Assembly: GCA_018894105.1 (NCBI GenBank)
Contig: CM032120.1
Coordinates: 32,324,710 to 32,388,709, forward strand
Direction: 5' to 3'
Length of the DNA: 64,000 bases
Origin: Jacaranda mimosifolia
Taxonomy: Eukaryota; Streptophyta; Magnoliopsida; Lamiales; Bignoniaceae
The notes beneath the pieces are model-generated. The model ran no database searches. It was not told where the DNA came from and worked only from the letters and a program-made list of their open reading frames with translations. Shown here in pieces: positions 1-10,899 of this stretch; positions within the stretch are counted from its first letter, which is position 1; every line of letters starts with the position of its first letter. The translations under genes were made by a program, and so were the position numbers.

Positions 1-292
1 TGTGTTCATATTTTATTTGATATGGTCTTTTCGGGGTGCAATTGCACAAACTTAAAGATGAAGTATAATAATGTGAAAATAAGATTGGCTATTAAAAAAA
101 ACAATAAATAAAACTCCCATGATTTGTAAAAGTATAATTTGATAATTTGATATGCTGGTGAGAAAAAGACTTCTGCGTGCAAACAAATAACCTTAAAATT
201 GGAAAGAGAAGTTTGTAATTTCTTAAAATGTTATGTGGCACGGGCATAAAATGTTGTTAGGAAGTACTTAATTTGAGTGCTTAAAAAATATA

Positions 293-653
293 GGCCTTGT
301 TTGTTTGTATTTTTTAAGGATAAAGTTCATCTTTCAAAATATTTTCAAATAAATGCGTCGATATCACTATAAAATAATATCAAATGCTATCCCGAAACAT
401 ATTATAATTATATGTGTGTGTGTGTATATATATATATATATAACACCCAACAAAAACTGAATTAATATGACACCTATAATTAATTTTGTCTCCTTCTAAA
501 ATATTTTTTAAATAAATCATTTTCTTCGAAAAAGTTTTACACAACTCCTAAAATAATAACAAACAAACAATTACATTGTTCAATTCTACTATTAAATTAC
601 GTTCTCCCAAAATGATTTTTTCTAAACACTCAAAACATTACCAAACAAATCCC
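293..653. mobile_element. Tourist-like (PIF/Harbinger) MITE
   Basis: The left end reads GGCCTTGTTTG and the right end is its approximate reverse complement (CCAAACAAATCCC). TAA follows the right end, but the left flank reads ATA, so the expected 3-bp target duplication is imperfect. The interior is AT-rich and non-coding, with a (TG)n(TA)n tract near 414-442. GGCCTTGTTTG-type termini are typical of plant Tourist elements. The termini are seen; the family assignment is inference. Confidence 0.5.
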
Positions 654-2325
654 TAAATGTGCACTAGATTTGAACTTGAAAAATATAAATTGATAAAAGA
701 ATCTAAAAACGTAATAATTACCTGACGAACCTTCATTACCACGATTTGACTGTTAATTGACAATTTTGTGTGAAAGGATGACTATGAATGGTATAAAAGG
801 ATGAAACAAGTATTTATCATTTTGTTTTTTATTAGTGCACATTATAAACGAGAAGTCGTTGTGATAGTGGACAAAATGAAGCAAGTTGACGTAGAGTTCA
901 AACTTCAAACAAACATGGCCTCAACAACTCTCTCCCAAGCAAACACGGCCACTCATCTCAATTAAAACAAGGGGTTTAGGTTCACCACTAACATAACCAT
1001 AACCATAAATATTTTCTGTTCCTTTGCAAGCAAGATAACTTTGTGGGAGGTTTCAACTAACATGCCTAATCACGATGTTTATTCTCTTTAATTTGAACTT
1101 TCTATCAGTTCTCATATTGATCATGTGGGAATTTAATTTATTTTTTTAAAAAAAAAAAACTCTTAAAACATTGTGTGCTAAAGTTCTTTTAGTGTTTATT
1201 AAAATTAATGTTTAATTTCTTCTTCTTCTTTTTTTAAATATTTTCACTACTGACATTGAGGAAGATCTCAATAAATTAAATTAGAAGGATATTGGACTCA
1301 ATTTGCAACTTCGTTAAACATATTTATAAGATATTTAAGAGTTTATAAACTATCATATTATGTGTAAAAAAATTGAAATTGGCAACTTAATAAATTAATT
1401 AACAAATAAAGTAATAAGTACTTATTACTTTGGTCTAACAACATAAGGTAACAGTTTGTTGTAAATTTTGGTGAACTTATATATTTAATTTAGACACTTT
1501 TAAATAACTTATTTTTAGATAAATTAAATCGAACATTTTACAAGGTTAGAATACAGTCTAGATCGATGGAAACTTTTACAAGATGTGTAATAAGTTGAAC
1601 TAATAAACATCCTCTATAATGTACTAATTGCATTAATGCATAAATTATCTGAAAATTTTGAGACAGCTTTGCACGTGAAAAATCAAAACAGTAAAATACT
1701 GCAGAAAGTAATGCAAATTTGGAATGACCAAAATTCTAATGGACAAAGGGACAATTGTGTAGTTACTTTTTGTTTACCAACATCTCAAAACATAATGTTA
1801 TTTTAAGTGACAAAAGCCAATTTCTTCTACCTATGCGAAGCTTACCACCTTGATTGCAATTAGCACTTTCTATTGCTCAATTAACAAGACAATGGGGTTG
1901 CTTGTCTTATTACAAATAGGTACCAACTATATATGCCTTTGTTTCAAGAATTAAAAAAAAATGGAAAAAGAATTTATTAGAACCATGATATGTAATTATG
2001 TACGAAGTTACAACAGCACAGAGAGAACAGAATATGCTTTAATTTAGAACATAGTTTACTTTTCTAGCGGAATCAATCTTTTGGTAACATAATCCCACCT
2101 CGTATTTGAATTCGAATTTCGCGTCCATTAAAACCACTTGTGCTATATTAATCACTCAAATAGGGCAAATAAGGGATTAACTATTATGTAATTTTACTTC
2201 TAAAATCAAAGTTTACACATATTGGATATATGCTTCCAACATTCATAAAAAGAAACCTCAAAAAATATATATCAACCACACAAAAAATATATATATCAAA
2301 ATTTGATACAAGAAAATAGATACGT
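654..2325. other. AT-rich intergenic DNA, nothing recognised
   Basis: No ORF above background, no RNA gene and no clear element ends were seen. The stretch is AT-rich with homopolymer runs. Confidence 0.5.
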
Positions 2326-3555
2326 GTTGATATGGGAAAGCTCGATTTGGCTTGATCCCGACCAAGCAGGACTCTCCACGCAGCACCTTGAATGAAGACC
2401 CAACAAGAATCAATTATGCTATCTCAATACTTTGTCGGGCTCAATTATATCAATCTGGCAATCTACACAATGGCTCAAGGGATACAAACAACACTTCATT
2501 GCCTAACCCCCTACAGATCAAGCTATCCTGAGATTGACTCCACATGACAAGAGAGGTTGGAAGACAACTCTTCATTGTTCAAATTGGCCTACTCTGGGTT
2601 GATCCTATAGAAACGCAATCATATTTGCGCATTCAACCACTCAAGTGACAGAAGAAATTAACCAACCAATAACCAAGTAGGTAAGAGCCAATATTTGAAA
2701 AACTAGACCATTCATTGAACCGGAAAACTTATAGGTTCACTAGTTCAACCGTTGGTTGGACCGTAATTGAACCGTGACATCATAATTACAAAATATATAT
2801 ATTTATATTATATATATATTACTTAAAAATTAATAAAATGCCAAAATATAAAACATAAAGAGCTTAAATAATATTATCTAACATTACAATCCAAATTTCA
2901 CCATTCATATTATAAATTATCACAATAATTTAAATATATCAAGTCTAAAGTTTAAAGTTGAGACTATGTAAGTTAATTCTAAACTCTAAACTAAGGCTTA
3001 TTTTTACTTTTAGATAGCTTGTGAGGTGTATCTTAACCTTCAAACTTTGTATTTAGATCAAAAAAATTTAAAGAAAAAAATAATTTTATTAAAAATTAAA
3101 TGAAAAAATCGGTTTGGTTCAATTGAACAGTGAATGGTTCAACGGTCCAACCGGCCGATTTGAACGATTTTTACAAAATAGGGCGTTTTTCTCAGTTTCC
3201 CAATTTTTTGAGAAAATCGGATAGGTTCGCCGGTCGGTTGACAGTCCAACCGACCAATTTGCCAGTCGGTTGACGGTACTGACGGTACGACCGACCGGTT
3301 CGGTCCGATTTGATTTTTTAAACAATGGTAAGCGCTCAATTTCGAGAGCTTGAGTCAGTTGAGTGAGCCCCATCAAGCTTGCTCTACCGTATTTAACGTA
3401 TCCCCCAATTTCACTCAACATGTTACCTTGCATTTAATGCGGCCGAATAAACGTCCTATCCGCATTATATGCAGGGTCAGCCTATCTCCATTACATTTAA
3501 TGCGAAAGATTCAATGTTGTACCTCAACCGATTAGAAGCGATGTGGCATCAACAT
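2326..3555. other. Less AT-rich segment, possible LTR relic split by a MITE
   Basis: Bases 2326-2680 and 3336-3555 are distinctly less AT-rich than their surroundings and become continuous once the hAT-like element at 2689-3327 is removed. The left part begins near TGATATGGGAAAG and the right part contains repeated CATTTAATGCG. This resembles LTR sequence of a gypsy element, but no partner LTR or coding part was found. The LTR reading is inference. Confidence 0.25.
2689..3327. mobile_element. Non-autonomous hAT-like element (639 bp)
   Basis: It is flanked by near-identical 8-bp direct repeats, GTAAGAGC (2681-2688) and GTAAGCGC (3328-3335), which fit an hAT target duplication with one mismatch. 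The ends are imperfect inverted repeats (CAATATTTGAAAAAC left; CATTGTTTAAAAAATC read inward from the right). The interior is non-coding. The right third is rich in CGGTCGGTTGAC and CCAACCGACC motifs that pair with each other. Confidence 0.7.
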
Positions 3556-4560
3556 AGTGATATTTTATAAGATTATAACACAAAAAATTAATATAATGAT
3601 AATCGTAAAAGAATGCCACTATAATATAACATTTGGTGGCATTTGGTTATAAATGACAAATAAAATAATGATATTTAATATAAAATATCGAGAAACATTT
3701 ATTTTAAAGACACTTAACTAGTACCACTAATTTTTTCTAGAAAAATGCCACTAATATGTAGTTATGTTGTCATTTGAGAAAAAATCAAAAAATATTTAGT
3801 GGCATTAATTTAGTGGCATTTTCTAGTATAATAACACATAAAGGTGATATGGTGTTAGTCTTAGAAAAATGTCACTATATCTAATAACATATTTAGTAGA
3901 ACTTGATTTTTAAATGACATATAAGATAGTGGCATTTGACTATAAATGCCAAAAAAATATATTTTGCCGGTATTTAGTTAGTGCCACTAATTTTTTCTTA
4001 GAAAATGCCACTCATATTTATTTATGCTATCATTTAGGAAAAAATATTACGAAATATTTAGTGGCAATAATTTAATGACATTATGTAGCGTAGTGACACA
4101 CAAGAGTAATATAATAATAATTATTGAAAAATGCCACTATATTGCAATATAATAATATTTGATTAATAAATGACAAATAAAGATGATGACATTTGATTGA
4201 AAATGCCAAAATAAATATATTTCAAGGCATTCAACCAATGCTACTAATTTTTCTTAAATTTTTTTAATGTTATTTAATTATGGTGTCATTTGAAAAAAAT
4301 GCCACAATAGTTAATCAGTATATTAACGATATTTCATAGTATAGTGATATATTAAAGTAATATAGTGATAGTAGTTAAAAAAATATATATCACTATAATA
4401 TAATACTTAGTATCAATTGATTAATAAATGTTGTAAAAATATAGTAGTATTTTATTGAAACAATCAACATAATTATTTCAAAGGCATTTAACTAGTATCA
4501 ATACTTTTTTATTTTTTTTGAAAAAAAAAATATCACTCATAATTTAATCATGGTGCAATA
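3556..4560. repeat. Tandem array, ~256-262 bp unit, ~3.7 copies
   Basis: The anchor CACTAT(A) recurs at 3617, 3873, 4135 and 4391, giving periods of 256, 262 and 256 bp. Each unit carries the same ordered motifs: AATGCCACTA, TGACAAATAA, an AAAATGCCA near the middle, a CTACTAATTTTT segment and TTTAGTGGCATT. Unit junctions read like TAGTGA(CAC). Copies are strongly diverged, so the array is old. No ORF is present. It may be the internal repeat of a CACTA-type element ending at 5542, which is inference. Confidence 0.65.
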
Positions 4561-5049
4561 TTATAATATATTACAAAAATAGATAAATATGTATAGATAT
4601 ATCAAATAACTATAAAATTTATAAATATATATATATGTATCTTATGATTAATGTATTCATTATTTATTTAATTTATATTAATGTATGGACTAAATTAAAC
4701 AGATAACAAATTTAAGCTTTTGTCTATTTTTTCTTTCCTTAATTATATACTATAATTTGTCTCTCTTTATTTTTTTGGATATTTTATATCCCTAAATTAA
4801 TTAATGTCTCACACTTTCTAAAATGTATTATTTCATATAATAAATTTGAGCACATGTATATATTTAAATAATTGAGTAAATGTACTTCCAAACTATACAA
4901 ATAAATTAATATCTTTAATCATATTAACCATTGATGGATAGTTTGGTGTACTCATATTCTTGCAAACAAATGGTTGTGGGTTTGACTATCAGTTAAGCCA
5001 TGTTGGAATCTCGTAATTAGGGAGTGGGGGTAGGTTAACATATATATCT

Positions 5050-5542
5050 AAAAAATCTTTTGTGATATTTAGTATGTCATTAATTATTATTTTGTAGCAA
5101 GCTAAAATGTCATTTAAAGAATTTTTTAGTGACATTTTAATATATCATTTGCTATATTTTTTTGTTGCATGTTAATATGTTATTAAAAAAAGTCTATTCA
5201 TGGCATTTTAACATGTCATTTATTGCTTTTTATGATATGTTATAATGTCATTTAAGATATTTTTTGTCGCATTTTAATACGTCATTACTTTCAATTTTTG
5301 TGGCTGGTTAATCAGTTATTTAATATATTTTTTGTGACATTTTAAAATGTCATTTAATTCATTTCTTGTTGCATTCTATTAATACTACAAAAATATATAT
5401 ATATATATATATTGACGTTCATACCTTTAACTATACCTACCTAAATGGCACTTCTAAAAAAGACCATTATATATAAAATGTCACTATAATTCTCCTTAAG
5501 TGATATTTCTTACTGCCTCTAATATACAATTTTCCTGTAGTG
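5050..5542. repeat. Short subterminal-type repeats ending in a CACTA-like terminus
   Basis: Between 5050 and 5370 a loose ~40-bp motif, ATTTTAATATGTCATTTA with a preceding TTTTTGTGAC, recurs many times. The block closes at 5542 with TTTTCCTGTAGTG, whose reverse complement CACTACAGGAAAA matches the classic end of CACTA (En/Spm) elements. A matching left terminus was not found. The 4561-5049 spacer is AT-rich and featureless. Confidence 0.45.
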
Positions 5543-6001
5543 TGACACTTCCAAAAAGATCATTGATGCCCATAGGAACCAGTCAAATTGTACTATTCAA
5601 AAAGAGCTGCCGATCATTTCGATCTCCCCTTCCTTAGGGTAAGTCTTACACTATAAATATCTATATTTTGCGAGGAACGTGCTTCTTTTTAGTTGCAGAA
5701 CTGGACCAATGCCACAGTTGTTTTCTAGCTCGGAGGTCCAATTCTATTTGACCTAAAAAAGCTCCTTGCTCCCATATCCATTCCACCAAAAATTTAACTT
5801 ATCACGTGTAAAACACATGTATTACACATGCAGTTAAGAAAACCAAAAAAAAAAAACACATACACACACGCACGCACGCACACTAATAAATAAAAAGGGA
5901 ACATGAACAATAACAAGTTCATGTTATTAATACTTCACCATTTATTATTCACACTCTAAATAGTTCTTTTTATGTTGTGCCCAATAAAATTGTTAAAACT
6001 C
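5543..6001. other. Unassigned spacer with a possible TATA motif
   Basis: A moderately GC-richer stretch contains CTATAAATAT at 5651-5660 and the short simple repeat CGCACGCACGCA near 5870. No coding region was found. It may continue the LTR-like segment seen at 2326-3555 on the other side of the repeat block; that link is speculative. Confidence 0.25.
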
Positions 6002-6004
6002 TTA

Positions 6005-7165
6005 TAGTATGATTGGTATGTAGGAATAAGGTGAAAATGGAATTGGGCATTTTCAAATTCATTCCTAAATCAATAATTGATATAATTTGGAGATGGAAAT
6101 AATCATTCTTATGAGAATCCCCATTCCCAAAAGTATGAGTTTAGCTATTCCATCCCCTTAGCTATTCCCAATTCATTGGGAATGAACCTATGTTTTTCTT
6201 TCACAAAATTACCCTTCAAAATTTAACAAAAGACTTTTATATTAAAAAAAAAAAATTCACTTTGTCAATATTTGATATTGTGTCCTAATTTATTTGATTG
6301 TTACATGTTTTGATTTAATTATATATTTTGCTCATATGTTTTTATTAAAATTAATAAAAATATTAAATTATTATAAATTATTAAAAAATAAAAATAATTA
6401 TGCATCTTTCAATTTTCATAATAAAAAAAAATAAAAAATAGGAGCATCACCGACTTGGTCGATGCCTAATAAAAAAATATCTCTATATCGTTAAAAATAT
6501 TAACTATACATGTATATCTTCTAGTGATTAAAAAAGTATATACAAAATCAATAAATGAAAAGTCGTGGATTATATCAATGACACTTCAAATTAAACTTAT
6601 AAAAAAATACAATAAAGGTGTTCTTACCTTATCACAAAAAAATTAACCACTTCAGTTATAAAAAAAATATTATTAATTTTTTTTTAATAATATTTTATCA
6701 AAAAGTATAGAAGAGCTTGCAAAGTTATAGTTATAGAAAGAGAATTTCAATGAAATGGTGTTTATACTTTTTCTGCGTAAACGTACGTAACATAGCTGAT
6801 GAGATATGAAATGCATATATTTACCAATGTAATTTAAATTACACTAAAAGTGATACTAAAATTATATAATTATAGACTTACCCCACAATTTTTTTTATAA
6901 TAATATATAAAAAAATACTTATAAATATTTTTATTTTAATAATTTTTTACCAAAGGGTGATTTGGTCATTTATAAATTTTCATTCCATTCCTACCCGGTT
7001 ATTATTAATATCAATCATGAAAATGGAATTAAGTTAGAAATGATGATTCCATTCATTTCTTAGTCCTAGTATATACCAAGCATAGAATTAGTTATACCAA
7101 CACTATTTCTTTCCTAAAGTCATTCAATTTCTACATAATTCCGTTCATACATACCAATCATCACC
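6005..7165. mobile_element. PIF/Harbinger-like non-autonomous element
   Basis: The termini are inverted repeats containing ATGATTGGTATGTA (left, from 6005; right, reverse complement ending near 7165). TTA lies directly outside both ends (6002-6004 and 7166-7168), the 3-bp target duplication expected of PIF/Harbinger insertions. The interior is AT-rich and has no transposase ORF. Confidence 0.55.
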
Positions 7166-7290
7166 TTAAATATATATATATAGTACAATTAAGTAAATTA
7201 TGAAAATTTATATCATTTAATGTGTTGATATTAACAAGAAGAGGTGTAACAGGAAAGTTACCCTCCAAATAGATGCAATGTATTAGAATA

Positions 7291-7845
7291 TAGGTGTAAA
7301 TGAGTTGAGCTTGAGTCGGGTTGGGCGAAAGTTGTAAGCTCGAGCTCAACTCATCAAAAAATTATAAATCAAATAAAAATATTAAATTATTAATATATCG
7401 TAATTATTTAATAATAATTAATAAAATAATTTAAATTATAATTATTAATAAAATATATATTAAATTATAATATATATTATAGAATTATTCTATTGATTTA
7501 AATTATAATATCTTATAATTATTGATAAAATATTAAATTATTAATATATTGTAATTATTTAATCATATATAATAGATATTTAAAATTAGAAAAAAAATTG
7601 AATTATTAATATATATTAATTATTTAATTAATATATTAAAAAATTTAAAAATAAGAAAAAGCTCATGAGTTATTTAAAAATAAGAAAAAACTCATAAGCC
7701 AACTCATGAGCTTTTGAATAACTAAAATAAAATTAAAGTTCGACTCATATTAAAATTCAATTTCAAAAAACTTAAATTTAAATCAAACTATAATCAAGCC
7801 GACTTATAAAGTTAACGAGTTAATTCGACTCATTTGACACTCCTA
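7291..7845. mobile_element. hAT-like MITE (~555 bp)
   Basis: The left end reads TAGGTGTAAATGAG and the right end, read inward, TAGGAGTGTCAAATGAG. Possible 8-bp duplications are TATTAGAA (7281-7288) and TCTTAGAA (7846-7853), 7 of 8 matching, with two extra bases on the left. The ends resemble those of the larger hAT elements at 38654 and 40221. The interior is AT-rich and non-coding. Confidence 0.5.
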
Positions 7846-7885
7846 TCTTAGAAGACAGAGCATAGTGTCACCAACATGAAAAACA

Positions 7886-8299
7886 ATGTATAAAGAAAAA
7901 AAGAGAAAGAAAAGAGTTAAAAAAGAAAGGCAGAAAAAAGAAGGGTGTTGCTACCTCGGCACATGAAAACGAGAGAGGGAAAAGGGTGTTTGTGCAGTGC
8001 AATAAATTGATGAATAGACAAAAGACGCGTGTGTTGTCGTTTCTTCCTCCTCAACCCCACCCCCACCCCCCACAAGCGCTCCACTACCACTAGTATTTCC
8101 ATTTCAATTTCTGTACCTCTTCTCTTCACAAATACCCCCACCCCAAAATAACTTTTTCTCTCCTTCCAAAATCCCAAACTTCTCTCAATCCCTTCTGCTG
8201 CAAAACCCACCACCCACCCACCCAATACCTCGTTCTGTGTTCTATACATATAGTCGATACACCAGTAATCGCACGGCGATATTTTCAGTCATCAATCGG
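7886..8299 (+). promoter_or_regulatory. Core promoter and CT/C-rich leader of the bHLH gene
   Basis: A weak TATA-like TGTATAAAG lies at 7888-7896. Bases 8036-8230 form a long pyrimidine-rich tract (CTTCC, CACCC and CTCTTCTC motifs), typical of plant Y-patches and 5' leaders. The tract precedes a candidate splice donor at 8300. The transcription start cannot be fixed by eye; the promoter role is inferred from position. Confidence 0.4.
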
Positions 8300-8525
8300 G
8301 TAATATATTTTCTGCAATTTGATGATTCTTTTTTTTTTCTTCCATCATTCAAGAAAGGCTCTGTTTTCACTTTGATGCAACCACTTTTTTTGTTTCTTCC
8401 TTTTTTCTTTTATGTGGGGGTGGGGAGGGGCGGGGTTGGAAGAATTTGATAGTCTGTGAGTTGTTGGTTTCTGTTTTATTTACTCATCAATGATTCGAAC
8501 CGCAGTTTTGTGTTTGCATTTGCAG
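8300..8525 (+). other. Putative 5'UTR intron of the bHLH gene
   Basis: A donor-like GTAATA follows ATCAATCGG at 8300, and a T-rich stretch ends in the acceptor TTTGCAG at 8519-8525. Removing these 226 bp joins a pyrimidine-rich leader to a 66-nt segment before the ATG at 8592. It also removes two out-of-frame upstream ATG codons that lie inside the intron (for example 8490). This is inference from splice motifs only. Confidence 0.45.
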
Positions 8526-8591
8526 TTGACTCTGTTCAATCTCGAATTCAAGAAACCGGAGGAATTTGGAAGGAGACAAGAGCAATAAACT

Positions 8592-9209
8592 ATGGCGGAG
8601 TCGTCGTCGCTATCGAATCCCGACGCGAATTCCAACCTGTCGCGCAAGCGAAGAAAAATCGAGCCCGAGTCCCCAGCCCGGTTTCCCACAGAAGCGGATC
8701 GGCCTAGATGGCGAACAGATACCGAGCAACAGATCTATTCGTCGAAGCTTGTGGACGCCCTACGCCGCCTCCGTCGCCCTGAATCAGCTGAGGCCACGGG
8801 CCACGCCGTCCGCGACGCCGCCGACCGAGTGCTCGCGGGCTCCGCCAGGGGTAAAACCCGCTGGAGCAGGGCCATCCTCACCGGCCGGCTCAGCCTACGC
8901 CTTGCTCACATCAACAAGAAGCACAAAAAGGTGCCTAAACCGGCCGCCGCCGATGCTCGGATAAAAAAACCAGCGGTGAAAAAGAAGCTGCCGCCGTTGC
9001 AGAGAAAAGTAAAGGTCTTGAGCCGATTGGTTCCCGGCTGCCGTAAGCTATCGCTGCCGAACCTTCTAGAAGAAACAACTGATTATATTGCGGCTTTAGA
9101 AATGCAAGTCAAAACTATGACTTTGCTCACGGGCCTACTAAACGGCGGCGTTCCCACAGCCGGCGGCAGCTCGTTAGCCGATCGCGACCAATATTTTAGT
9201 TCGTCTTAG
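8592..9209 (+). CDS. bHLH149-like: Atypical bHLH transcription regulator, AIF/bHLH149-like (205 aa)
   Basis: The intact 205-residue ORF is markedly more GC-rich than its surroundings. It has the layout of the plant IBH1/AIF group (bHLH147-150): an N-terminal basic patch (SRKRRKIE, about 17-24), the block RWRTDTEQQIYSSKLVDAL (about 39-57), a central GSARGKTRWSRAIL segment (about 82-95), a Lys-rich linker, and a C-terminal helix-loop-helix (about 132-182, with VLSRLVPGCRK and LEETTDYIAALEMQV). The basic region lacks the usual His-Glu-Arg E-box-reading residues. Known members therefore act mainly as nuclear antagonists that dimerise with other HLH proteins and dampen brassinosteroid and cell-elongation responses. 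The start is chosen because the conserved block follows it in frame and a leader with a probable intron precedes it. No neighbour is functionally linked. Family assignment is firm; which AIF paralogue it matches is less sure. Confidence 0.92.
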   Translation: MAESSSLSNPDANSNLSRKRRKIEPESPARFPTEADRPRWRTDTEQQIYSSKLVDALRRLRRPESAEATGHAVRDAADRVLAGSARGKTRWSRAILTGRLSLRLAHINKKHKKVPKPAAADARIKKPAVKKKLPPLQRKVKVLSRLVPGCRKLSLPNLLEETTDYIAALEMQVKTMTLLTGLLNGGVPTAGGSSLADRDQYFSSS

Positions 9210-10850
9210 GTGTGTTTTTCTTTTATTCAAATTATTTTTGGGGTTAAATTTTTTAAATTAAAGCTTATTATGTTAATAATTGAGAGAGTTAATATATTGT
9301 TGTATTTTATTGTGTAAATTCCACTATCTCTCTTATTCTATTTTTAATTGTTTTTTACTTTTGGATTATCTTTCTTTGACTTTTATTTATTGATTGGTTT
9401 TTATGAATGGAAACATGCCAACTAATATATTGATTTTTATAATGTTTAGGCCATTTCGTTTGATTCCCACTAGTTGTTAAACTGTTAAACGATGTTTTCT
9501 TTGTACATATATATTTATCTTTTTCTGTGCTGAATGATATGGTAAAGCTAAATTTTGTTATTTTACTCAAGTATTATGGTGTCTTTATTCACCACTAACG
9601 ATCTAGCAATAGATTCTTTCTATAATAAATAATAATTTTTTTTATTTTTATTTTTTAAAAAATGTGAATGAAGAATTGGACATATAACAATCCTCGTCCA
9701 GACAAAGGAATGAGACAATGAAATTTTATTTTGGAATAATTCAAGACAATTTGGATCTTGATTTAAAATTGGAATTGGAATTGGAATTGGAATTAGAAAA
9801 ACATCTCTAAATTGAATGGGGAAACAAGCATTGTTATGTGTTATTCAAATTGATTTAAAAAGAGTAAATGGAAAGCAAGTAAAAGGAGCGCTAAAATTGA
9901 TGCGGAGTCAAAAGTAATGGTCAAAAGACTCAAGTTAAACTTGTGTTAATTAGGTTGTGTACTTGAAACAAAAGCCAACTAAGGGTCCATTTTGCCTGTA
10001 TTTTTGTGAAAATATTTCCCATTTCTTACTCGGTAAAATTTGAAAAAGCTATTTCGAAAGTATGTTTTTGCTTTGTAAATGAATGTTTTGGATTAAAGCA
10101 AATAATTTTGTTGACAAACATCTTATGTTAAATAAGTACTTACGCAGGCTTGTTTGTTACAAGTGTTTGAAATAAAAGAGAGAACATTTCATTAAGATAT
10201 TTCAAAGGGAGGCCATTACATTCATAAACATACATGCGCCACAGAACAGAACAGAAGAAAGAAGAAAAAGTTGGGGAATAGTAGTAGGGCACAGCTTTGA
10301 AAGTAGGGCAAATCCGCCAAAAGAAACAGCCTAATAAGCAACCATATTGGCCTGTCAAGTGGTGCAGCCCCACCCACTTACGGCACGCACATGCGAGATG
10401 GTTGCTAAAGATTCAAACATTAATTTCTCTTTTGATAATGAGATATGCTTTAGCTTTTCAACACCATTGAATTGTTTCCTCCCTAAATAAACTTGATGGT
10501 TTAGGAAATTGCTGCACCCACAAATCACATGCTTCAAAACAAACCCTCTTTTTCCTTTCCCAATTTTGAAACTAATACAAATTTAGGTCTCATTCTTTAC
10601 ATTTAGAAACGATATTTTAATTCTCTATCAAGTAATGATATAACCTGATTTAATTAGCAAAGCTTATTTACTTATTAAGAACTGAGTGATTTTTAATATA
10701 AATATACAGTATGTAAAAACATAATTTTTTAGATAAGCAAAACTCAATCGCTCTTATAGATAAAGTTGCTTCAATTTTAAAATCAACACGTGTATTGATC
10801 TGATAAATTGACAACAATCCTTTTTGTCAATTTTATTGGATTACGATGCC
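9210..10850. other. bHLH 3' flank and intergenic DNA
   Basis: The AT-rich 3' flank has several AATAAA-like signals (for example near 9626). A hexamer repeat TTGGAA (4 units, 9769-9792) follows. Bases 10180-10540 are less AT-rich and contain two overlapping minus-strand ORFs of 77 and 60 codons with no recognisable domain; these could be part of an untranslated transcript, but nothing supports a protein. Confidence 0.4.
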
Positions 10851-10862
10851 AACGGTGAGTGC

Positions 10863-10898
10863 CATCACCATCACCATCACCATCACCATCACCATCAC
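10863..10898. repeat. (CATCAC)6 microsatellite
   Basis: Six perfect copies of the hexamer CATCAC occur in non-coding sequence. Confidence 0.9.
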
Positions 10899-10899
10899 G

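Noticed and set aside
3556..5400. Regular repeats considered as a CRISPR array
   Set aside because: Units are about 258 bp and diverged, with no short identical repeat plus unique spacers, and the DNA is plant nuclear.
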